64,000 nucleotides of DNA from Pontibacter lucknowensis (GCF_900156415.1 NZ_FTNM01000007.1:102797-166796); one strand, 5' to 3'; counted from the first letter of the stretch, positions 25,312 through 35,353 are shown. Numbers and translations: made by a program. The notes: a model not told the origin generated them from the sequence alone.

Positions 25312-28119
25312 ATGGCAGACACATCCGAAAATAACCTCGATACGCTCGATCCGCGCCAGCACATTATCATCAAAGGCGCCCGTGTGCATAATCTCAAAAA
25401 TCTCAGTGTGGCCCTGCCGCGCAACAAATTCATTGTAGTGACCGGCCTTTCCGGCTCTGGTAAGTCTTCGCTGGCTTTTGACACCTTGTATGCCGAAGGG
25501 CAGCGCATGTACGTGGAAAGCCTGAGCTCCTATGCCCGCCAGTTCCTGGGTCGTATGGATAAGCCTGACGTGGACTACATCAAAGGCATCAGCCCGGCCA
25601 TCGCCATTGAGCAGAAGGTGAGCATTAAGAACAACCGCTCTACCGTGGGTACCAGCACGGAGATTTACGATTACCTGAAGCTGCTCTACGCCCGCATAGG
25701 CAAAACCTACTCACCTATGTCGGGTGAGGTAGTGCAGAAGGACAGCGTGGCAGATGTGGTAGACTTTATCTTCTCGCTGGAGGACGAAGCCCGTGTCATG
25801 ATTCTGGCACCGCTGCAACTTCATAAAGAGCGCACACTGGCCAAAGAGCTGGACCTGCTGCTGCAGAAGGGTTATTCGCGTATCTACGCCGATGGTCAGG
25901 TATACTTTATCGAAGAGCTACTGGAAGAGAAGAAGCCTAAGCTGGGTAAGGAGATTTACATCCTGGTAGACCGTGCCGTCATTTATAAGTCAGATGAAGA
26001 CCTGCAGTTTAGAATCGCCGACTCCGTGCAAACCGCTTTCTTTGAAGGGCACGGGGAGTGTCGCGTGAAGTTTGGTGATGGCGAGGAGCGCGTGTTCTCT
26101 GATCGCTTCGAGCTGGACGGGATGGTGTTCGAGGAGCCTTCTGTCAATTTCTTCAGTTTCAATAACCCTTATGGTGCCTGCCAGACCTGCGAAGGATTCG
26201 GCAGCGTACTAGGTATAGACCCCGATCTGGTTATACCTGACAAGAGCCTGACAGTATACGAAGGGGCCATTGCCCCCTGGCGTTCTGAAAAAATGAACGA
26301 ATGGCTGCAGCCGCTCGTGAAGAACGGTATCCGCTTTGACTTCCCGATCCACCGTCCTTTCAACGAACTCTCTGAGAAAGAACAGGAGCTGCTGTGGACG
26401 GGCAATAAATATTTCGAAGGGCTTAACGACTTCTTCAAGCATTTGCAATCGCAGACGCACAAGATACAGTACCGCGTGATGCTGTCGCGCTACCGTGGCC
26501 GCACCACCTGTCCTGACTGCAAAGGCTCCCGACTGCGCAAGGACGCCAGTTATGTGAAGATCAACGATAAGAGCATCACCGATCTGGTGCTGATGCCGAT
26601 CACACAGGCATTGTCATTTTTTGAGCAAATACAACTGACTGAGCACGAGCGCAACGTAGCAGAGCGGCTCGTAACGGAAGTGGCCAACCGACTGGGCTAC
26701 CTGGTGCGGGTAGGCTTAGGCTACCTGACGCTCAACCGACTTTCCAATACCCTTTCGGGCGGTGAAAGCCAACGCATCAACCTGGCGACTTCGCTGGGAA
26801 GTGCACTTGTGGGCTCCATGTATATCCTGGATGAACCGAGTATTGGCCTGCACCCTAAAGACTCCGAACAGCTGATTAGTGTGCTGCGCTCTTTGCAAAA
26901 GCTGGGTAATACGGTGATTGTGGTGGAGCACGAAGAGGAAATGATGCGTGCCGCTGACCAGTTGATCGACATTGGGCCGGAGGCTGGCTCTGGTGGGGGC
27001 AACCTGATGTTCCAGGGTACACTGGATGAAATGACCCGCACCGCCGATACCTATACCGCCAAATACCTGAGTGGGGAGATGGAGGTGTCGGTACCAGCTA
27101 AGCGACGCAAGTGGCGCAACGCCATTGAAATACAGGGTGCCCGCGAGAATAACCTCAAAAACCTGAGTGTAAAGGTGCCACTGGGTGTAATGACCGTGGT
27201 GACAGGTGTGAGTGGTTCCGGCAAATCTACCCTGATCAAGAAAATACTGGCTCCGGCCATGATGAAGCTGCACGGCAACACAGCTGAGGCTACTGGTAAG
27301 TTTGATAAGCTGGCGGGGGATTACAACAAGATCCGGCACGTCGAGTTTGTGGACCAGAACCCGATCGGCAAGTCGTCGCGCTCCAATCCGGTGACTTATG
27401 TGAAAGCTTATGATGCGATCCGCTCTCTTTACGCTGACCAGCCACTGGCGAAATCACGTGGGTTTAAGCCGTCGCATTTCTCTTTCAACATCGAGGGTGG
27501 CCGCTGTGAGGTGTGCCAGGGCGAGGGGCAGGTAAAGATTGAGATGCAGTTTATGGCGGACATCTACCTGACCTGCGAAAGTTGCAACGGGCAGCGCTTC
27601 AAGCAGGATGTGCTCGATGTGAAGTACAAGGAGAAGAGCATTTCGGAGGTGCTGGATATGACCATTGCTGACAGCATCGACTTTTTTGCCGATCAGTCAA
27701 AGATCGTTGAGAAGCTGAAGCCACTGAACGATGTGGGCTTAGGCTATATCCGGTTGGGGCAGTCGAGCAATACTTTGTCAGGTGGTGAGGCGCAGCGCGT
27801 GAAGCTGGCATCCTTCCTGACCAAGGGTGTGCAAGCACATCAGGAGGATATCCTGTTCATCTTTGATGAGCCAAGCACTGGTCTGCACTTCCATGACATC
27901 AACAAATTGTTGCAGTCCATCAATGCGCTGATCGAGAACGGGAATACCGTTGTCATCATCGAGCATAACATGGACATCATCAAATCAGCTGACTGGATTA
28001 TTGACCTGGGGCCGGAAGGAGGTACCAATGGCGGGCACCTGCTCTTTGAAGGAACTCCGGAGGATATGGCCAAGCTGGAAGATAACCATACTGCCAGATT
28101 TCTGAAAGAGAGACTGTAG
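25312..28119 (+). CDS. uvrA: Excinuclease ABC subunit A
   Basis: Damage sensor of nucleotide excision repair; 935 residues, family-typical. Two ABC ATPase units: first Walker A GLSGSGKSS at residues 45-53, signature LSGGESQRINLA and Walker B YILDEPSIGLHP; second Walker A GVSGSGKST, signature LSGGEAQRVKLA, Walker B FIFDEPSTGLH. Zinc fingers show as CPDCKGSR and CEVCQGEGQ...CESCNGQRF. I chose the ATG at 25312 (ADTSENNLDTLDPRQHIII) over an upstream frame to 25192, because the extra 40 residues lack similarity and overlap the promoter. Confidence 0.96.
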   Translation: MADTSENNLDTLDPRQHIIIKGARVHNLKNLSVALPRNKFIVVTGLSGSGKSSLAFDTLYAEGQRMYVESLSSYARQFLGRMDKPDVDYIKGISPAIAIEQKVSIKNNRSTVGTSTEIYDYLKLLYARIGKTYSPMSGEVVQKDSVADVVDFIFSLEDEARVMILAPLQLHKERTLAKELDLLLQKGYSRIYADGQVYFIEELLEEKKPKLGKEIYILVDRAVIYKSDEDLQFRIADSVQTAFFEGHGECRVKFGDGEERVFSDRFELDGMVFEEPSVNFFSFNNPYGACQTCEGFGSVLGIDPDLVIPDKSLTVYEGAIAPWRSEKMNEWLQPLVKNGIRFDFPIHRPFNELSEKEQELLWTGNKYFEGLNDFFKHLQSQTHKIQYRVMLSRYRGRTTCPDCKGSRLRKDASYVKINDKSITDLVLMPITQALSFFEQIQLTEHERNVAERLVTEVANRLGYLVRVGLGYLTLNRLSNTLSGGESQRINLATSLGSALVGSMYILDEPSIGLHPKDSEQLISVLRSLQKLGNTVIVVEHEEEMMRAADQLIDIGPEAGSGGGNLMFQGTLDEMTRTADTYTAKYLSGEMEVSVPAKRRKWRNAIEIQGARENNLKNLSVKVPLGVMTVVTGVSGSGKSTLIKKILAPAMMKLHGNTAEATGKFDKLAGDYNKIRHVEFVDQNPIGKSSRSNPVTYVKAYDAIRSLYADQPLAKSRGFKPSHFSFNIEGGRCEVCQGEGQVKIEMQFMADIYLTCESCNGQRFKQDVLDVKYKEKSISEVLDMTIADSIDFFADQSKIVEKLKPLNDVGLGYIRLGQSSNTLSGGEAQRVKLASFLTKGVQAHQEDILFIFDEPSTGLHFHDINKLLQSINALIENGNTVVIIEHNMDIIKSADWIIDLGPEGGTNGGHLLFEGTPEDMAKLEDNHTARFLKERL

Positions 28120-28127
28120 TCCTGCCA

Positions 28128-28285
28128 CTTAAGGTATAGCAAATGCCGAAGTAACGTCTGTTGCTTCGGCATTTTTGTTTGCAGGCATTATATGGGGTGT
28201 GGCAGGTATAGCAATAGTCTTTTCTCAAAGTAACTTCGCTCGCTATACCTGGCTCACGTAAAAATGCGAGCGACAGGTATAGCAA
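28128..28285. repeat. Cluster of four AGGTATA motifs between uvrA and tpiA
   Basis: Copies are at about 28132, 28203, 28247 (inverted) and 28274. The last two form a perfect inverted repeat, GCTATACCTG facing CAGGTATAGC. Three of the copies share the extended form AGGTATAGCAA. Function unknown; see the finding on the genome-wide motif. Confidence 0.7.
28141..28178 (+). terminator. Terminator after uvrA
   Basis: AATGCCGAAG pairs with CTTCGGCATT, followed by a T run (TTTTTG). Confidence 0.75.
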
Positions 28286-28356
28286 ATTTTCCTAACTTGC
28301 CGTAAAGCAGCGAAGACTGTTCCAATAAGTTATACCATCATCAACAACTATAAAAC

Positions 28357-29118
28357 ATGAGAAAACAAATTGTTGCAGGAAACTGGAAAATGAACAAGAC
28401 CTACGAGGAGGCGCTTTCGCTGGTATCAGAGATCGATAACATGGTGAAAGACGAGGTAAACGGCGATGTGACCGTGATCGTGGCGCCGCCTTTCCCGTTC
28501 CTGCAGAGTGTGGGCAAGCTGACGCAGGGTAATGACCTGATGCACCTGGCTGCGCAAAACGTGAGCGAGCACGACAGCGGCGCATATACCGGTGAGGTAT
28601 CGGCAGCCATGCTCAAGTCGGTAGGGGTGCAGTACGTGATCATTGGCCACAGTGAGCGCCGCATGTATCATCACGAAGACGCCCAGGCACTTTACAAAAA
28701 ACTAAAAGTGGCCATCGCTCAAGGTATAACACCAATCTTCTGCTGCGGTGAGCCACTGGAGGAGCGCGACGCCGACCGCCACTTCGACTATGTGGGTAAG
28801 CAGCTACACGATAGCCTTTCTTACCTGAGCAACGAGGAGTTTGATAAAGTGGTAATTGCTTACGAGCCGATCTGGGCTATTGGTACCGGTCGTACGGCCA
28901 GCAGCCAGCAGGCGCAGGAAATGCATGCTTACATCCGTGAGCAACTTTCGCGCATGTTCGATGCGGAGGCGGCTTTCAATTGCTCTATCCTGTACGGGGG
29001 CAGCTGCAATCCGGGTAATGCCAAAGAACTGTTTTCCCAGCCAGATGTGGACGGCGGCCTGATCGGGGGCGCATCACTTAAGTCAAGAGACTTTACTGAT
29101 ATCATCAGATCGTTCTAA
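28357..29118 (+). CDS. tpiA: Triosephosphate isomerase
   Basis: Interconverts dihydroxyacetone phosphate and glyceraldehyde 3-phosphate in glycolysis; 253 residues, normal length. Diagnostic blocks: VAGNWKMNKT at the N-terminus with the substrate-binding Asn and Lys, VIIGHSERRMYH with the catalytic histidine, and VIAYEPIWAIGTGRTAS with the catalytic glutamate, then LYGGSCNPGNA and LIGGASL phosphate loops. It is a cytosolic housekeeping gene with its own strong terminator. Confidence 0.97.
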   Translation: MRKQIVAGNWKMNKTYEEALSLVSEIDNMVKDEVNGDVTVIVAPPFPFLQSVGKLTQGNDLMHLAAQNVSEHDSGAYTGEVSAAMLKSVGVQYVIIGHSERRMYHHEDAQALYKKLKVAIAQGITPIFCCGEPLEERDADRHFDYVGKQLHDSLSYLSNEEFDKVVIAYEPIWAIGTGRTASSQQAQEMHAYIREQLSRMFDAEAAFNCSILYGGSCNPGNAKELFSQPDVDGGLIGGASLKSRDFTDIIRSF

Positions 29119-29136
29119 TTAATCAGATAACACAGG

Positions 29137-29175
29137 AAAAAAGGCTGCCCGCTATATAGTTGGCAGCCTTTTTTA
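29137..29175 (+). terminator. Terminator after tpiA
   Basis: AAAAAAGGCTGCC (29137-29149) pairs with GGCAGCCTTTTTT (29162-29174). Confidence 0.85.
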
Positions 29176-29188
29176 TTGCAGATATAGT

Positions 29189-29196
29189 TATATTTG
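29189..29196 (+). promoter_or_regulatory. -7 element before the DUF6150 gene
   Basis: TATATTTG matches TAnnTTTG. Its last three bases form the TTG codon that a longer frame would use as start, so the real start is more likely the ATG at 29212. Confidence 0.5.
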
Positions 29197-29211
29197 GCTA
29201 AATTATCTGTT

Positions 29212-29583
29212 ATGATTCTAATAATATCCTTTTGGCTTTCGCTGCTCCCGTATTTGACAGCGCCACAGCCGGCAGCCGAGCCGTCTGTAAGGGTGGCTGG
29301 TAACGACATTTGCCGCATTTATGGCTCTGTATACCTGGAGCGTGACCCGAAGTATAAAAATACAGCCGCTTATACGGTATACCTGGGCGATGAAGAAGCC
29401 TTTGCCTCGATGGTGGTATACCGCGAGAGTAACAAACTGTTTGCCGACGGTACAGGCATCTGGCACATTACCAACAAGAAAGCCTTTGCTGACCACGTGC
29501 TCTACGTGACTGATAACCGAAATTTTGCTGATTTTACTGTACATTTTACCAACGTGCGCTCTTACGCAGCGTGTCGTCCTTAA
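29212..29583 (+). CDS. DUF6150 family secreted protein
   Basis: 123 residues from the ATG at 29212. A hydrophobic signal-like N-terminus (ILIISFWLSLLPYLTAPQ) precedes a mature domain of repeated short motifs: CRIYGSVYLERD, AYTVYLGDEEAFASMVVYRE, NKLFADGTGIWHIT, KKAFADHVLYVTD, NFADFTVHFTN. The repeating 'FAD-x-x-V/L-Y' units, each about 18 residues, are typical of DUF6150 and suggest a beta-solenoid-like or beta-sheet stack. Function unknown. It lies 9 bp upstream of prmA and may share its transcript. Confidence 0.75.
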   Translation: MILIISFWLSLLPYLTAPQPAAEPSVRVAGNDICRIYGSVYLERDPKYKNTAAYTVYLGDEEAFASMVVYRESNKLFADGTGIWHITNKKAFADHVLYVTDNRNFADFTVHFTNVRSYAACRP

Positions 29584-29592
29584 TTATCACAC

Positions 29593-30423
29593 ATGGATTT
29601 TATAGAAGTAGCCCTGAAAGTAAGCCCCGATTTTGCCGACATCTTCACCGCCGAAATGGGAGAACTGGGTTTTGATGCCTTCGAAGACACAGCCGAAGGC
29701 TTTAATGCTTACATTGACGAAGACAAGTTTGATCAACGCGAATTGGATAACATGCTGGCCCGCTATGCTGGCTACGTCACAGCGGAGTACCAGGTACAGA
29801 AAATTGAGCGCCAGAATTGGAACACCGAGTGGGAACGCAATTTCGAGCCGCTCTTCATAGGAGGGCAGGTGTCAGTAAGGGCATCATTCCACGAGAAGCC
29901 AGCCGAGGCGAAATATGACATCGTGATCAACCCGAAGATGTCGTTTGGTACAGGCCATCACGAGACGACCACCCTCATGATCGAGAACCAGCTAACACTG
30001 GACCACCAGGGCAAACGCGTGCTGGATATGGGCTGTGGCACAGGTATACTGGCGATCATGGCAGGCGAGTTGGGCGCTTCTGAAATCGTTGCCGTAGAAA
30101 TAGAAGACTGGACCGTTGAGAATGCCCGTGAGAATGCGGAGCTGAACGGTTACGGAAACATTGATGTGCGACTAGGCGGTGCCGAGACCATTGAAGGAGA
30201 CCAGCCTTATGACATTATTTTGGCCAATATTAACCGCAACGTGCTTCTTGATGACATGCCGGCTTATGTGGCGGTGTTAAAACCAGCAGGTACGCTGCTG
30301 CTGAGCGGTTTTTATACCGAAGACCTTCCCGCACTGCAGGAACGTGCCGAGGAACTGGGTTTGACCTATGTGTCCCACCGAACAAAGAACAATTGGGTGT
30401 CTGCTATTTTCAAGAACAGCTAA
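29593..30423 (+). CDS. prmA: Ribosomal protein L11 methyltransferase
   Basis: SAM-dependent trimethylation of ribosomal protein L11; 276 residues. The Bacteroidota-type N-terminal substrate-binding domain precedes the methyltransferase domain with MSFGTGHHETT, motif I VLDMGCGTGILAIMAG, and motif IV DIILANINRNVLLD. The catalytic domain ends in FYTEDLPALQERAEELG. It sits 9 bp after the DUF6150 gene and 18 bp before a very large exported-protein gene. Confidence 0.94.
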   Translation: MDFIEVALKVSPDFADIFTAEMGELGFDAFEDTAEGFNAYIDEDKFDQRELDNMLARYAGYVTAEYQVQKIERQNWNTEWERNFEPLFIGGQVSVRASFHEKPAEAKYDIVINPKMSFGTGHHETTTLMIENQLTLDHQGKRVLDMGCGTGILAIMAGELGASEIVAVEIEDWTVENARENAELNGYGNIDVRLGGAETIEGDQPYDIILANINRNVLLDDMPAYVAVLKPAGTLLLSGFYTEDLPALQERAEELGLTYVSHRTKNNWVSAIFKNS

Positions 30424-30441
30424 TCGAAATCCTTCCGACCT

Positions 30442-33400
30442 ATGAAATATAAACTTCTACCCTTTTTATTTTTTCTGGCTGTGTTCGCAGCACAAGCCCA
30501 GACAAAACTGTCTACTGACCCAGGGCAGTATATCACGGATGCTAAAAACATGCTGGTAACCGGGAAGGCCAAAAATGCTGAAACTCTCGGTGCTGCCTTG
30601 GAAAGCGTGTGGGGCAACCAGCGACTCTCCGATAAACAGAAGCAACAGGTGATTGACATTTCACAGCTGATGTATCGCAAGAAGATGCGCGTCAATCCGC
30701 ATTATGAGAACTTCTACGAGATGCTGGTAGGGGCCGTTAACCATCACAACATGCGCGGCGCTCAGATCGACAACATGCTGGAAGTAGTGGCCAAGGCTGT
30801 GCAGCAGGACGAAGGTATAGCACTCGATCGCTTCTTTCAGACCAGCAGCAGCTACCTGAGCTCCGGTATACTGTACCAGAACAAGCAGTATACCTTGCGC
30901 ACCGTAGGCGGCAGCGTAAGCTTTGCCTATGAAGGAAAGGCGGCTCCAAAAGATAAAGAAAAGTCTGCGGAGGTGAGTGACTGGGATAGCTTTTCGTGGG
31001 ATGATGAGGTAGCTGGCGAAAGCAGCGAGGCCACCGCCGACGACTGGGGTGATGCCTGGGATACGCCTAAGCCCGCAGCCAAAAAAGTAGACCCGAAGGT
31101 AGCTGAGAAGAAGCGCCGTGATGACTTTAAAAAAATGTTCATACCTGCCCAGCCGAAGGTAAGCGGACCGGTACTGAAACTGGAGAACGTCAACCTGAGC
31201 TTTGCCACTATCCATGACTCCACCGCAATCATGAAAACGAGCGGACACCTGATGCTGGCCAATAACCTGTTTGTAGGGGAAGGCGGGTCATTCTCGTGGG
31301 AAGTGGATGGCAAGCCTGTTTCAGCTGCTTTCAAAGCCTTCAATTTTGATATTACAGCAGCCGCTTTTAAAGTGCCTGACGCGACCATTACCTACAATGC
31401 GGTGCTGGATGCGCCGATTGAGGGTGTTTTTGAGTTCAGAAGTTCAAAAGCTGGCACTAATGGGGAGAAATCCTACCCACGCTTCGCATCATTCACGAAT
31501 GATGCGAAAGTGAAAAGCCTGGGCAAGGATATCGTTTATACCGGGGGCTTCACGCTGGCCGGTGACCTGATTGGAAGTAAGCCGCTCGATGGCAGTGTGT
31601 CGGCACTGGCCGTGTTGGAAGACGGAAAGAAGAAGTTCCGGTCGATGGCGCACAACTACAACCTGAACGACTCCATCATCTTCGCTAACAGAGCCTATGT
31701 GGCCATTTACCAAAATCAACGTCGAGACTCGCTGACGCATCCGGCCATGCAGTTGCGCTACTCCAAGCCAACCCGCGAACTGGTACTTACCCGCGACAAG
31801 GGCGTTTATAGCAAGACGCCATTCTACGACAGCTACCACAAGTTTGAGATCACAGCCGAGCGACTTGCCTGGAACCTGGGTACGCCGCACATCAACTTCT
31901 CGATCCTGAACACCAAAACCCTGATACCGGTACAGTTAGAGTCGGCACAGTACTTCTCCAACATGCGCTTTCAGCAGCTGGTGGGTGTGGCCAGTTTCCA
32001 CCCATTGCAGGTGCTGGTATCCTATGCCGCTAAGGCCAAGACCAACGACTTCTATGCTTATGATGTAGCGAAGGCATCGAAACTGAACGAGAAAGCAGTG
32101 CAGGAAGCGGCGATCAGCCTGGCCCGGGAAGGTTACCTGACCTACGATGGGCAATCGCACTTTATTTCGCTCAAACCAAAAGCCTGGCACTACGTGGGCT
32201 CGGCTCAGAACCTGAGCGACTATGACCACCTGGTGATTAAGTCAGTGGTACCATCCGGCCGCAATGCTACCCTAAACCTGAGCAGTAACCGTCTGACGGT
32301 GCGTGGTGTAGAGAAGATGGCATTCAATAACGACTCTTCTACGGTGTATGCAGTGCCTGATAGCAACATTGTGCATTTGCTTGACAACCGCAACATGGAG
32401 TTTGGAGGTAAGCTATACGCCGGCCGCCTTAACTTCAGAGGTTCCCAGTTCAAGTTCGATTACAATGAGTTCATGATCGATATGCAGAAACTGGACACGG
32501 TAGCCTTTGTAACGAAGAAGCGCCGCACGGTAGGCAAGAAGAAAGAACTGGAGCAGGTGATGACCAGCCGGTCTGGTAACATGTCCGGTAAACTTTACAT
32601 CAACAAGCCAAACAATAAATCCGGCCGCAAGCACTATCCGGAGTATCCGAAATTCGACTCGCCAATGGGTGGGCAGGTAGCCTTTGCCAGACCAGATGTA
32701 CTGGGAGGAGCCTATGACAGCACCGTTTATTTCGATATCCCTTCTTATAAACTCGACAGTTTGAGCAAGGGTAAAAGTATGATAGGCTTCAGTGGTACTT
32801 TCCATTCCGGAAGTATCTTTCCGCCGATCAAGACCAAGCTGACCATGATGCCGGACGAGACCCTTGGCTTCTACTATCAGCCAGGGCCGAACGGACTGCC
32901 TGCTTTTGGCGGTAAAGGTATAGCTTACGACACCATCATGATGAGTTCCGAAGGTATACAGAGTCGGGGCACACTCAAGTACCTGACCTCGACCTTTGAA
33001 GCGCCGGAGTATACCTACTACCTCGATAAAGTAGTGACCCAGAAAGGGGCCAGCGCAAAAATGGAAACAGGGGGGGGAGAAGCCAATTTCCCGGTGGCAA
33101 GCCTGGGGCACTATGAAATGATCTGGATGCCGAAGCAGGACACCATGTACGTGATGGCCTCTGCCAAAGACCCGATGAAGATCTACAAAGAGGAGTTCAG
33201 GTTTACGGGCACGGCTAAACTTTCACCGGGCGGCCTGTACGGTGATGGTGAAATGGACAATACCGATGCCAACATCGTGTCGAAGAAGCTGTCCATCAAA
33301 GGACGTAGCCTTTCAGGCAACAATGCACAGATGATAGTGAAGTCGGATGTGGAAGGTAAGCCGGCTATGAAAGCGACAGATATGGCTATCAGCTATGATC

Positions 33401-35232
33401 TGGATAAACGCTTTGTGGAGTTTGGCAGTGAGCAGAAGGGCGTAGCCAGTATAGAATTCCCGAAAGCGCAGTACAAGACTTCGATGAGCCGCGCTACTTG
33501 GGACATGAAACAGCAAAAGGTAAGCCTGGCAGCCGATGGTGCAGGAGGGAAAAATTACTTCTACTCTCAGCATCCGGAGCAGGACGGCCTTTACTTCAGC
33601 GCAGCTACAGGTGAGTATGACCTGAAAGTAAACTCCATTCTGGCTGGCGGTGTGCCTTACATACCGGTAGGTGACGTGCACATTATACCTGACAGTGGTA
33701 AAGTAGCCGTAGCGGCAGGTGCTACCATTACTACATTGCGCAATGCACGTGTAATGGCCGACTCCCTGCAGCAGTTCCACAAACTGTATTCCGGCAACAT
33801 CGACGTATTGTCACGTAACGCCTTCAGTGGTACAGCCGTGCATGATTATCAGAATGCCGCTTCCGATTCATTTAAGCTACAGTTTGCAGATTTCGTGTAC
33901 AAGCAGCACCAACTGAAGAAGAAGGAAAATATCAATACGACCTATGCGCAGGCATTGGTTCGTGATACTGACAACTTCTACATTTTTCCGCATATCCGCT
34001 ACAGAGGCAACGTGAAGATGTACGCCTACCGTCCGCACATGGACTTTGACGGCGATTTAAAGCTGAACTTCACCGGAAACGAGGAAGATTCAGACTGGTT
34101 CCCTTTCAAGCGTGACTCCCTGAACCCTGACAATGTGCGCATCCCGATCATGAAGCAGAAGGCCCCGGACGGCAACCAACTGTACACTGGTCTGCATCTG
34201 TCACGTGGTACGTTTAAGCCTTACAATACCTTTGTTTCGAAAAAGCAGTACGACGATGACCTGGACATTTTCACTGTAAGCGGCGACCTGTCATATGATA
34301 AGGCAAACAGCGAGTTTAAGATCACTGATGCGGCCCGATCAGCTGCCGGATCTTACGAAGGCAACGAACTCCGTTACAATGAAGGCACTAAAACCGTAGC
34401 GTTTGAAGGCAAGCTTAACCTGGTAAACTCATTGAAGGATTTTGGAATAGAGTCGGCAGGTACAGGCATAGCCAAAGCTGACAGCGGCTATTATGCTGTT
34501 GATGCGCTGATGGCCTTTGACATGAACATGCACTCGCAGGTGATCAGTGCGCTTGGCAAAAAGTTAAACGAAACTGCTATACGCGGAGGCGGTGACCAGA
34601 CAAGTACTGAAGAGATGCTTTACAAACTGGGTAACATCATCGGCAACCGCGATGCGCAGCGTTACCGTGAGCAAGGCGGACTGATCACTTTGCCAAAGCT
34701 TTCGAACAAGTTGGTACGCAGCATGGTGTTCCACAACGTAGACCTGCGCTGGTCCAACAAGACCAATGCCTGGTACAGCGTAGGAAAACTAGGCCTGTCT
34801 AATGTGCTGAAGGAGGAAATAGGGGCTGACATGGACGGCTTTATGGAGATTAAGCAGGACCTTAACGGAGAACCGGTGGTGAACCTATACCTGCAGGCCG
34901 ATCCATATACCTGGGTATTCATGAGCTATCTGGAAAACGGGCTGGTCATTGTGTCGTCTGACGCTGACCTGAACAAGACCATCCGCTCCAAAGCCAGTGG
35001 TGGCCGCAGCCGCAAGTACGGCATGTACATGGGCGAGAACATCGACAAAAACCGTTTTGTGGATCAGTTCAAACACGACTACCTGAACGGTAAAGACGCA
35101 TTCAAGATGGCAACTCAGGCACCAGTAGCAGAGCAGGGTGGGTTTAATGTTGCCGAAGATGAAGTAGAAGACACCAAAAAGAAAAAGAAGAAGAAAAAAG
35201 GAAATGTGGAGGAGGAGGAAGGCTGGCAATAA
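30442..35232 (+). CDS. Very large exported protein of unknown function
   Basis: 1,596 residues, not recognised. It starts with a clean signal peptide (KYKLLPFLFFLAVFAAQAQ). Around residues 175-215 is a Trp/Asp/Ser-rich acidic stretch (WDSFSWDDEVAGESSEATAD, then DWGDAWDTPKP), then a basic segment KKVDPKVAEKKRRDDFKK. The remaining 1,300 residues are long runs of alternating strands with many 'GxL/xF/xY' turns (for example RGRSLSGNNAQMIVKSDVEG-like and KGIAYDTIMMSSEGIQSRGT), consistent with a repetitive beta-rich or beta-helical fold, though the exact repeat is not clear. The C-terminus has eight consecutive lysines then an acidic tail ending GWQ. It lies directly after prmA. Surface or periplasmic location is inferred from the signal only. 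Confidence 0.75.
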   Translation: MKYKLLPFLFFLAVFAAQAQTKLSTDPGQYITDAKNMLVTGKAKNAETLGAALESVWGNQRLSDKQKQQVIDISQLMYRKKMRVNPHYENFYEMLVGAVNHHNMRGAQIDNMLEVVAKAVQQDEGIALDRFFQTSSSYLSSGILYQNKQYTLRTVGGSVSFAYEGKAAPKDKEKSAEVSDWDSFSWDDEVAGESSEATADDWGDAWDTPKPAAKKVDPKVAEKKRRDDFKKMFIPAQPKVSGPVLKLENVNLSFATIHDSTAIMKTSGHLMLANNLFVGEGGSFSWEVDGKPVSAAFKAFNFDITAAAFKVPDATITYNAVLDAPIEGVFEFRSSKAGTNGEKSYPRFASFTNDAKVKSLGKDIVYTGGFTLAGDLIGSKPLDGSVSALAVLEDGKKKFRSMAHNYNLNDSIIFANRAYVAIYQNQRRDSLTHPAMQLRYSKPTRELVLTRDKGVYSKTPFYDSYHKFEITAERLAWNLGTPHINFSILNTKTLIPVQLESAQYFSNMRFQQLVGVASFHPLQVLVSYAAKAKTNDFYAYDVAKASKLNEKAVQEAAISLAREGYLTYDGQSHFISLKPKAWHYVGSAQNLSDYDHLVIKSVVPSGRNATLNLSSNRLTVRGVEKMAFNNDSSTVYAVPDSNIVHLLDNRNMEFGGKLYAGRLNFRGSQFKFDYNEFMIDMQKLDTVAFVTKKRRTVGKKKELEQVMTSRSGNMSGKLYINKPNNKSGRKHYPEYPKFDSPMGGQVAFARPDVLGGAYDSTVYFDIPSYKLDSLSKGKSMIGFSGTFHSGSIFPPIKTKLTMMPDETLGFYYQPGPNGLPAFGGKGIAYDTIMMSSEGIQSRGTLKYLTSTFEAPEYTYYLDKVVTQKGASAKMETGGGEANFPVASLGHYEMIWMPKQDTMYVMASAKDPMKIYKEEFRFTGTAKLSPGGLYGDGEMDNTDANIVSKKLSIKGRSLSGNNAQMIVKSDVEGKPAMKATDMAISYDLDKRFVEFGSEQKGVASIEFPKAQYKTSMSRATWDMKQQKVSLAADGAGGKNYFYSQHPEQDGLYFSAATGEYDLKVNSILAGGVPYIPVGDVHIIPDSGKVAVAAGATITTLRNARVMADSLQQFHKLYSGNIDVLSRNAFSGTAVHDYQNAASDSFKLQFADFVYKQHQLKKKENINTTYAQALVRDTDNFYIFPHIRYRGNVKMYAYRPHMDFDGDLKLNFTGNEEDSDWFPFKRDSLNPDNVRIPIMKQKAPDGNQLYTGLHLSRGTFKPYNTFVSKKQYDDDLDIFTVSGDLSYDKANSEFKITDAARSAAGSYEGNELRYNEGTKTVAFEGKLNLVNSLKDFGIESAGTGIAKADSGYYAVDALMAFDMNMHSQVISALGKKLNETAIRGGGDQTSTEEMLYKLGNIIGNRDAQRYREQGGLITLPKLSNKLVRSMVFHNVDLRWSNKTNAWYSVGKLGLSNVLKEEIGADMDGFMEIKQDLNGEPVVNLYLQADPYTWVFMSYLENGLVIVSSDADLNKTIRSKASGGRSRKYGMYMGENIDKNRFVDQFKHDYLNGKDAFKMATQAPVAEQGGFNVAEDEVEDTKKKKKKKKGNVEEEEGWQ

Positions 35233-35345
35233 CCGATACCTGCACTCCGGCCGTATAGGGAAAGATAGCTCTCTTTTGGATATTAAATTAACAAGTACCT
35301 ATATTTGGGTTCTTTTAGATTAAAAAAACACACGTAAACTGCACT

Positions 35346-35353
35346 TAACTTTG
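35346..35353 (+). promoter_or_regulatory. Candidate -7 element of plsY
   Basis: TAACTTTG matches TAnnTTTG 42 bp before the plsY start; no good -33 box. Confidence 0.35.

Noticed and set aside
32413..33111. A 232-codon reading frame antisense to the large exported-protein gene.
   Set aside because: It lies entirely inside a convincing gene and its residues (His/Arg/Gly-rich) look like a shadow of that gene's third-base bias.
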